DNA of 64,000 nucleotides, taken from contig JAKGHH010000005.1 in NCBI GenBank assembly GCA_022828595.1, positions 22,829,875-22,893,874 of the forward strand, given 5' to 3'. The stretch is from Nelumbo lutea (Eukaryota; Streptophyta; Magnoliopsida; Proteales; Nelumbonaceae). Shown in pieces: positions 57,099-64,000 of the stretch. A model generated the notes under the pieces. It did no database searches, had not been told where the DNA came from, and was given only the letters and a program-made list of their open reading frames with translations. Numbering within the stretch: position 1 is the first letter of the stretch; every line of letters starts with the position of its first letter. The position numbers and the translations under genes were made by a program.

Positions 57099-57940
57099 AA
57101 GGATGATTTGACCCAAACTATGAAACGGTGACACGTAGACACTGACTTAGCATGAGCGATAGCCTAACGTTGAAGCCCGGTGCAACCAAGTGATGGGCCC
57201 ATGAAGCAGTCCGCTACGTTATAGCTCATGAGGGGAGGAGTCCACCGCGACATGAACTCTGGGTTCCCCGTGCTATCTTTGAAGAGATACTCCGAGGCAA
57301 CTATAGCTCGTGAGCTAAAGTTATTAGCTCGCCCAAGCTCCCTAGCAGACAAGTCATTCCGAGGACCAATTCCACTAAGGGTAATCCTGGAGTGTTTGAA
57401 GCTCACCACAAAGTAGCTTGCGAATGAGTCGCACTAGCGCTCTTCAGGAAGCTTCTGATTGATAGACCATACCGGTCAAACTGTGCCATATCCACTACTA
57501 ATGGTGCAGTCCCAGTCCTTTCGATAGTCTGCGTCAACGTCTCTCAGCAGGCAAAGGTGTGCCTGCCACTTTGGAAACGTGTCACTCACTCGGGCGAGGC
57601 GTACGCCACAACGTCCACCTGTGCAGCCCTGGTAGGTAACGGCTGTGGCAAGAGCCCAGTGGCGGTTATGCCCAACCTAATGTGAGTGTCCCTATAAAAG
57701 CCCTCAGCGCAGAAGAGAAGCGTCTTCTTGAATCTCTGACCTCTTGAATATAGTGGTAACGCACTATCTACACTCATAGCCTTTTGTCTTCTCCTTGCTT
57801 CTATCGAGTACTGACTTAAGCATCGGAGTGTCCCCGCCGAGCAGCCCCCCAAGGGATTCTTCTTATTCTTCCCCATCTCAGGTGTCTTCCAGGAGCCACA
57901 TGAGTGCTAGCTAGGAGTGACCGGATTGCGCTACATCATT
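57096..57940 (+). mobile_element. Tat element C 5' LTR
   Basis: It starts TGATGAAGGATGATTTGACC, comparable to TGATGGAGGGTGATTCGG in B, and ends …GCGCTACATCA before the PBS. TATAAAAG is at about 57691-57699. ACTTAAGCATCGGAGTG is shared with A and B. About 845 bp. Confidence 0.88.
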
Positions 57941-57960
57941 TGGCGCCGTCTGTGGGAAAT
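57941..57960 (+). other. Tat element C primer-binding site
   Basis: TTTGGCGCCGTCTGTGGGAA immediately after the LTR, the usual Tat-type PBS position; element A has the same site diverged. I do not assign the primer tRNA. Confidence 0.75.
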
Positions 57961-58026
57961 GCTTCAAAAGGCCTTTCTCTCTAAACTCTCACAGTTCTTT
58001 TATTCCTTGAAAAAAATCCAACACTC

Positions 58027-59790
58027 ATGGCTTCCTTTAGCAATGTCGGACGAAGCACGGAAGTGGATAACTCCAGGGAACAACCCCAGCTTCCTACTGT
58101 CTGTATCGGACAGTTCACCATCCTCCTCTCGGTGGATGGAATCCCCAGCTTGAATGTACCTCTTATAGTGGCACCTGTCATCGCCCCGCTCCCTACTACA
58201 GTTAGAGCGACGTTCACCAAACCTTTGGTTGTGCCCCTAGCAGCCAGCCTGAACCAACTGGAGGACTTGATGCAGTGCATGCGGGCCAAGCAAGCCCAAA
58301 TGCAACAGTTCCAGCAATTTCAGCTCTATCAACAATACGTACTGCACCAGGTCTCCCAGTATCAGTATCAGCAGCAGTTCCCCTAGCTGCCTCAACCTCA
58401 GCTTCAGCCGCAGTTCCTGCCTCGGCACCCAGCCTCACAGCAAGCTAAGTCTTGCCGCCAGGACGAGCGCCCCGTTGGCCAAGGAGAGGCCCCCCAAAAC
58501 CTCCCAAAAAACTAGGCCTCCCCCCGCGGCAGACAAGAGAGACCGGCTACCCCAGTCTCACCGCGGGTGGGCAGGTCGGGAGGACCCCAGCTCGCTAGGT
58601 CTACATCACCTCGGCAGTCGAAGTTTGAAACCCCAATCCTTGAGAACCGGTTTGAGATCCTGGCAACAGACTCCAAGCAAGACCCCTCTGTCCACAACCA
58701 TCACCAGCAGACCGGGCTACTTCTTGCACAAACCATTCTGGACAGCACAGAGTTGAGCAGCACGAACACCAAGCCCACCAAGAAGCAGAGACGCCGCCGC
58801 CGAGCTCGCCGATCTATCACCCGCGATTTGCCCAAGTTCATGGGCAAAGAAGAGGTAAGCTTGGCTGAATTCAAAGCTCCCCTCCTCTCGGTTCCATCCC
58901 CCTTGTCTTTTGAACTCCTGGTAGTCCCAATGCCCAAAGACTTCAAGCTCCCCCTTTTGACAAGTATGACGGGTCATTTGACCCGAATGATCATGTAGAT
59001 GCCTTTCAGTCACAGATGCACCTGGCGAGAGCCAGTGAGTCATGCATGTGCGTGGCCTTCTCCACTACTTTTAGAGGAGCAGCCCGCACGTGGTACCGGA
59101 ATTTGGCTCCTGGGTCGATAAGAAGTTGGGCGCAGTTCACACAAACCTTCACATCCCACTTTGTCACCAGCAAGCGGTGCCCATGAACTGAAGAGAGCCT
59201 CCTCAGCATAGTGCAGAGAGAGGGAGAGTCCATCCGGGGCTATATCAAGTGGTTCAATGATGTTTGTATGCAGATATAGCACCTGGACTCTGCCGTACAT
59301 CTTGCAGCAGCCAAGAAGGGCATGACACACAAAGAGTTCAAATGGCACATGGTCGTCAACCAACCACCGACCATAATTGAGTTTCTGAAGCTTGTGGACA
59401 GGTTCATAGCCACTGAAGAGGAGATCAACCAAAAGGGCGAGGGCGCGCCCGAAAAAAGAAAGAGGGAAGGAGAGCTTTCCAGTCAAGGGGACAACCGAAA
59501 GAAAAAGGACACAGCTCGAGGGGCAAAGATGTGTCAACTATTCTGACCTCCTGTAGCAGACCGAGCTGATTACACCCCACTAAACACGAAGCGGGCTGAA
59601 ATCCTGATGGCGATCAAGGATGCCCCGTACGTGAAGTGGCCACCCCGTCTGAGGGGGAATCCCAATGAAAGAAATAAGAATATGTATTGCAGTTTTCACA
59701 AAGATCACGGTCACAGTACCGAGAGTTGTAAAAACCTCCGCAACGAGATAGAGGAGCTCATCCGTCGCGGATATCTAAGAAACTTTGTAT
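58027..59790 (+). pseudogene. Tat element C gag
   Basis: ATG at 58027 (MASFSNVGRSTEVDN). A Gln-rich N-terminal region (QAQMQQFQQFQLYQQYVLHQ) is interrupted by a stop at 58384. A basic segment follows (KKQRRRRRARRS, 58780), then the gag core, which changes frame near 58955: KYDGSFDPNDHVDAFQSQMH, FRGAARTWYRNLAPGSI, FTSHFVTSKR, LAAAKKGMTHKEFKW and IIEFLKLVDRFIATEEEI. The C-terminal Cys/His block YCSFHKDHGHSTESCKNL and EELIRRGYLRNFV (59680-59790) is the Tat type. Stops: 58384, 59183 and 59277, plus others. Confidence 0.9.
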
Positions 59791-60578
59791 AGAATAATAA
59801 TAATAGTAATAAAACAGGTCGGCAAGGGGAGCAGCATAAGTATGCTCCCGAGTCCAACAGCAGGCCGGCTGAACAACCGCAGAGGCAGCCTCCAGAAGAG
59901 AGGCCAGTTCGGGGGACCATCCACATGATAGCAGGAGGTTCGGTTGTTGTGGGTTGCACTTCAGCGGCAGCTCGGACGTCGGTTTATGAGGCCACCCGGG
60001 AGGAGCAGAACCCCCCAAAGCAGCCGAGGACAGAAGAGCCAATTTTTTTCACAGAAGATGATGCATGAGGGGTCCACTACCCCCACGATGACGTGCTCGT
60101 AATAAAGCTAAGAATCAATGACTTCGAGGTCTGACGCGTACTCATCGACTCAGGCAGTTCAGCCGACATCCTCTACAAAGCTGCGTTTGACCAACTTCAG
60201 TTGCAGAGAGGTGACTTGAGGCCTACAGACACTCCTTTGGTAGGCTTTAGCGGAGAAGAAGTCCGTTCCCTTGGGAAAATTACAGTACCTGTGGAAGTCG
60301 GCACATGGCCTTGCGTGGTCAGATTCAAGCATGACTTCCTGGTGGTCGCAACCCCCTCCCCCTACAATGCCATAATAGGTCGACCGATCACCCATGTCCT
60401 ATGGGCGGTGGTCTCCACTTACCATTTGGCTATGAAGTTTTCAACTGACTTTGGTATGGGGGTAGCGCGAGGCGACCAGCTTGAATCCTGCAAGTGCTAT
60501 GTCTCCGTCCTGAAGGAAAAAACCAAGGTGGCCGATGGCCTCGAGCTGGAGCAGCCTATGGAGCAAGGTGAAGAATGA
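59791..60578 (+). pseudogene. Tat element C spacer and protease
   Basis: After the spacer (TIHMIAGGSVVVG, PRTEEPIFFTEDDA) the protease reads VHYPHDDVLVIKLRINDFEV, stop, RVLIDSGSSADILYKAAFDQ (DSG active site). The ORF 60201-60578 then has DFLVVATPSPYNAIIGRPIT and AMKFSTDFGMGVARGDQLES. Two TGA codons (about 60066 and 60133) sit where the family has R or similar. About 160 residues of protease, normal for Tat. Confidence 0.9.
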
Positions 60579-60581
60579 GCC

Positions 60582-61545
60582 ATGCCCACAGAAGAAACAG
60601 TCGTAGTTCTGACCTCAATAGCAGACCCAGCTCGAACACTTCAGATCGGCACATCCATCCAGGAGCCTCTACAATCTGAACTGGTAAGTTTCTTACTTCA
60701 AAATTTAGATACTTTTGCATGGTCTGCGGCAGAGATGCCCGGTATAGACCCCGGACTCATAACTCACAAGCTGAATACTGATCATGTAGTTAGGCCTGTT
60801 AGGCAGAAGAAGTCCACTACCCGAGCTGGGTAGCCAACCCCATCCTAGTAAATAAGGCCAATGGCAAGTGGTGCATGTGCGTTGACTACACCGACCTGAA
60901 CTGGGCTTGCCCAAAAGACTGTTTCTCGCTCCCCAGAATCGATTGCTTGGTGGACGTGACCTTAGGGCATGAGTTGCTAAGTTTCTTGGATGACTATTTG
61001 GGCTACAACCAAATCAAGATGGACCTGGCGGACAACGAAAAGACTGCCATCATCACGGAATTCGGCCTATACTGTTACAAGGTTATGCCCTTCGGGTTGA
61101 AAAACGCAAGGGCAACCTTTCAAAGGCTTGTAAATAGATTGTTTGTGCCGTTAATCGACAGAAAAGTTGAATGCTATGTAGACGACATGGTCGTCAAAAC
61201 TCAATTCTCACATGAATTAATACAAGATTTGCATTCTATTTTTGAAATTTTACGTAAGTTTAATATGAGACTAAACCCAAACAAGTGTGTGTTTGGTGTG
61301 ACCTCGGGCAAGTTCCTCGGATACATCGTTAACCGACACGGCATTGAAGCCAACCCGGATAAGATTAAGGCCATTTTACATATGAGACCACCCTGAAAGT
61401 TTAAGGAGGTTCAGAGGTTGAATGGCTGCATAGCTGCCCTGAGCCGCTTCATGTCCAAATTAGTAGACCGTTGTTTGCTGTTCTTTAAGGCAATTAAGAG
61501 CAAAGGGTTCGAATGGACCCAAGACTACCAGCTCGCATTCGACGA
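60582..61545 (+). pseudogene. Tat element C reverse transcriptase
   Basis: The linker (60582-60833) has TLQIGTSIQEPLQSELVSFL, FAWSAAEMPGIDPGLITHKL and VRPVRQKK. A frameshift and deletion remove the APERW region. The ORF 60875-61396 then gives MCVDYTDLNWACPKDCFSLP, LGYNQIKMDLADNEKTAIIT, VMPFGLKNARATFQRLVNRL and ECYVDDMVVKTQ (YVDD box). It ends with HGIEANPDKIKAILHMRPP. After one stop (61396) the connection domain continues (NGCIAALSRFMSK). DDYLGYNQ replaces the usual DAYSGYNQ. Confidence 0.92.
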
Positions 61546-62150
61546 GCTCAAGAAATACCTCACTAGTGTGCCAACCTTAACCCAGCCCGAGGAGGGTGAT
61601 GTTTTAGAATTGTACCTCTCAGCGAGCGACGAAGTGGTCAGTTCGATACTAATAAAGGAAGTAGATCGGGTCCAACGACCCATCTATTATGTTAGTAAAG
61701 TATTGCAGGGAGCAGAGACGAGATACCCGAAGATGGAAAAGCTAGCATACACACTGATAATCGAAGCTCGGAAGCTCCGCCCGTACTTCCAAGCTCATAC
61801 TGTTATCGTCATCACCGACAAACCTCTAAGGCAAGCCTTGCTTAAGCCCGAGGTCTCCGGTCGGTTGATGAAGTGGGCCGTTGAGCTCAGCGAGTATGAC
61901 CTCCAGTACAAGCCACAAACTGCCATTAAGGCTCAAGCCTTAGCAGATTTCATCATCGAGTGCACATTCAGCTCCGAGGTTCCTAGGCCGGTTGAGCACA
62001 AGGTCCCTAGTTTGGGTGAGCTTGAAGCTCCTAGGCCGGTTCAGTCCGAGCCCCATGAGGTAGCAGCTAGTGTGGCATCTCTCCTAGCTAGGCCAAGTGC
62101 GAGCTGGGATGAGGAGCCCTGGATCCTTCATGTAGATGGCTCCTCAAACT
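61546..62150 (+). pseudogene. Tat element C RNase H and tether
   Basis: Within the 244-codon ORF 61418-62152: LELYLSASDEVVSSILIKEV, VQRPIYYVSKVLQGAETRYP, KMEKLAYTLIIEARKLRPYF, TDKPLRQALLKPEVSGRLMK and WAVELSEYDLQYKPQTAIKA. A Pro/Glu/Val-rich tether (PRPVEHKVPSLGELEAPRPV) follows to WILHVDGSSN. Open throughout, the longest intact coding stretch in the window. Confidence 0.92.
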
Positions 62151-62640
62151 AGCAGGGCAGTATAAAACTAGAGTACGCGCTACGCTTCGACTTTGCGGCA
62201 TCTAACAATGAAGCAAAGTACGAGGCATTGATAGCTGGACTAGCCTTAGCTAGAGAAGTAAAAGCCAAGCACATTGTGATCTGCAGCGACTCCCAGCTCG
62301 TGGTCAACCAGGTCATTGGCTAATATGAAGCTCGCGAGCCGACCATGGTCGCCTACTTAGCCAAAGTTAGAGAAGCCCTGCTCAACTTCCAGTTACATTT
62401 CATTAGACAAATCCCTAGGTCGGAGAACACTGAGGCCGACGCCCTATCCAAGTTAGCCAGCACTAAAGACATTACCATGAGAACCATGTACATAGAGGAC
62501 CTGTCTCAGCCTAGCATTCTTAGGGCGGCAGAGGAGGTCGCTCCTGTCATTCAAGTAGAGCCGAACCGGATTGACCCGCTCGCGAGCTTCTTGCTACACG
62601 GGACCTCCCTGCAGATCGTAATGTAGCCAGAAGGGTGCAG
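62118..62640 (+). pseudogene. Tat element C archaeal-type RNase H
   Basis: It starts at HVDGSSN (first catalytic D kept) and reads QGS, then KLEYALRFDFAASNNEAKYE, KAKHIVICSDSQLVVNQVIG, FIRQIPRSENTEADALSKLA. Compared with element B, about 11 codons (RVGIILCGPSG) between QGS and KLEYA are deleted, which removes a core strand. Stops at 62150 and 62322. The C-terminal HFIRQIPRSENTEADALSKL block is well kept. Confidence 0.88.
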
Positions 62641-62661
62641 CGCTAGGTAGCCAAATATGTC

Positions 62662-63750
62662 ATGATAGACGAGCAGTTGTACAGGAGATCCTACACGCTC
62701 CCCTATCTGCATTGCTTGTGGCCTACGAAGCCGAGCTCATACTCCGCGATACTCATGAGAGGTTGTGCGGCGGGCACTTGGGGGCAGGGCCCGTGCCCAG
62801 AAAGCACTTCAATAGGGGTATTATTGGCCAACAATGAAGGCAGATGCTATTGAGCTTGTTAGAAAATGTGACAAATGCCAGAGACATGCTAATATTCACC
62901 ACCAACCCACTTCCGACCTCAAGTATCTCACCAGCCCGTGGCCTCGGGCCATTCCCGCCAGCAACGGGTGGAACGAAGTTCTTAGTGGTAGCAGTGGACT
63001 ATTTTACCAAGTGGATAGAAGCCGAAACCCTCGTAACGATCACAGCCCGAAATGTTCAAAACTTCTTTTGGAAAAACATCGTGTGCCGCTTCGGATTACC
63101 TCGGGTATTGATTTCCGACAATGGCAAATAGTTCAAAGACATCAAATTCCAAGACTGGTGCCAAGACATGGGAATCCGACAGAACTTTACTTCAGTCGCA
63201 GACCCTCAAGCAAACGGTCATACAGAAGTCACGAACAGAGCCATCCTCCGCGGATTAAAGGCACGGTTGGACCGAGCTAAAGGATTGTGGGCAGATGAAC
63301 TACCTAGTGTTCTATGGGTATACCGAACCACGGAGAAGACTGCCATAGGAGAAACACCCTTCAATCTCACCTACATCATCGAAGCAGTAATCCCTGCACT
63401 GCAGCTAGAAGCATACAGTGATCAAACGAGCGAAGATGAGCTATGTACCAACCTCAATCTACTCGACGAAGTAAGGGACCTCCCGTACATCAGGACCACA
63501 GCCTACTAGCAGAGAGTAGCTCGGTACTATAATGCCAGGGTCAAGAGGCGGAACCTCCGCGTTGGCGACCTAGTCCTTCGTAAAGTTATGGTACCTGAGC
63601 CCGGCGCTGGCAAGCTCGGGTTTAACTGAGAAGGCCCCTACTGAGTGAAGCGAGTACTCATAGAAGGAACATACGAGCTCGAGACCCTCAAAGGGAAACA
63701 AGTACCTTGGGCATGGAATATTGTCAATTTAAGACAATACTATCTATAAC
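62662..63750 (+). pseudogene. Tat element C integrase
   Basis: The zinc-binding end is seen as LVRKCDKCQRHANIHHQPTS (62840-62905). After a frameshift near 62955 the core reads FLVVAVDYFTKWIEAETLVT (first D), FGLPRVLISDNGK (second D), a stop at about 63129 where Q is expected, then FTSVADPQANGHTEVTNRAI (E of DDE) and TAIGETPFNLTYIIEAVIP. The C-terminal domain has [20 protein letters not shown] and ends NIVNLRQYYL at about 63748. The DDE residues are all present, but the frame is broken. Confidence 0.9.
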
Positions 63751-64000
63751 AACTGAGTAGGCCACGAGCCACTCCCAAAGCCCAGGGGCAAAAATGCTGA
63801 GCTAACACGATCTCGACGCAATAAGATCCGATCTCCTTTGAGGCACGGGCAAACCTCAAAAATAGACTATAAGTCACCCCCAGAGCCTAAAGGCAAAGAA
63901 TGCCGAGCTAACATGATCTCGGCGCAGTCAGACCTAGTCGTCCCCATGATAGCTTGTCAAGGTGAGGAGTGTAAGCAGCTTGGGCTTAAACCACACCAAA
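63751..64000 (+). repeat. Tat element C 3' non-coding repeats
   Basis: Two diverged units (about 63765 and 63872) have CAC(T/C)CCCAxAGCC(C/T)A, GGCAAAxAATGC(T/C)GAGCTAACA(C/T)GATCTCG(A/G)CGCA. They are the reverse-complement relatives of the tandem repeats at 41130-41455 in element B. The position directly after pol agrees in both elements. Confidence 0.75.

Larger units (their letters stand above)
57096..64000 (+). mobile_element. Tat-lineage Ty3/gypsy element C, partial (runs off the window)
   Basis: Order on the plus strand: LTR 57096-57940, PBS, gag, PR, RT, RNase H, archaeal-type RNase H, integrase (pol ends about 63750), then a repeat-bearing 3' region. It is the best preserved Tat copy here. 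Damage is mainly single stops (many TAG/TGA where Q, R or W is expected) and a few frameshifts. The 3' LTR and any antisense gene lie beyond 64000. Confidence 0.9.

Overview
This is angiosperm nuclear DNA from a repeat-rich, probably heterochromatic region. It is about 64 kb of nested and decayed transposable elements, with no intact host gene that I can support. The evidence for a plant is direct. There are Ty3/gypsy elements with the gag-PR-RT-RNaseH-aRNH-INT order typical of the plant Tat lineage, Athila-type primer-binding sites, and Ty1/copia pol and LTRs. There are also hAT and Harbinger MITEs with correct target-site duplications, a Mutator-like element carrying a fragment of a plant LRR receptor kinase (IMK2-like), and a LINE ORF1 remnant. 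I cannot name the species.

Layout. 1-4560 (minus): joined pieces of Ty3/gypsy elements: an Athila-like gag-PR piece, the 3' end of a second gypsy polyprotein, a protease/RT-linker piece, and a tRNA-Asp-type PBS with a 1.5 kb LTR. 4561-7144: a repeat-flanked gypsy gag remnant fused to a reversed copia RT piece. 5547-7144 recurs as an inverted copy at 27929-29529. 7145-11870: LTR/PBS remnant, then mostly featureless AT-rich DNA. 11878-13092: an RNase H-like pseudogene split by a Harbinger/Tourist MITE, itself split by a hAT MITE. 14401-15929: a Pack-MULE-like element with a 9-bp TSD and an IMK2-like gene fragment. 18522-21475 (plus): degenerate Tat element A (LTR, PBS, gag, PR). 21479-22780: another LTR and PBS. 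23541-25900: AT-rich degenerate repeat array with a hAT MITE. 25901-29529: gypsy 3' end, a broken copia pol, and the second inverted-repeat arm. 31210-34815: LINE ORF1 remnant, MITEs and local duplications.

36462-48147 (minus) is Tat element B, bounded by TGATG...CATCA ends and a near-perfect 5-bp TSD. It keeps PR, RT, RNase H, archaeal-type RNase H and integrase. Between pol and the 3' LTR it carries a separate gene on the opposite strand, with its own TATA box and GT-AG introns (37604-39841); its 3' end has been tandemly duplicated. The gag/5' end of B has been replaced by the 3' end of a copia element (45535-47714). 48148-53821: AT-rich DNA with an old copia LTR, a dispersed repeat and a minisatellite. 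53822-57095 (minus): a deleted copia element with gag, PR and part of pre-integrase. 57096-64000 (plus): Tat element C, inserted in the AT run of that copia LTR. It is nearly full length and runs off the window.

All coding regions carry stops and frameshifts, so nothing here looks able to transpose by itself. The most interesting signals are the spliced antisense gene of Tat B, the IMK2-carrying Mutator element, the 1.6 kb inverted chimeric duplication, and several cleanly datable nested insertions.
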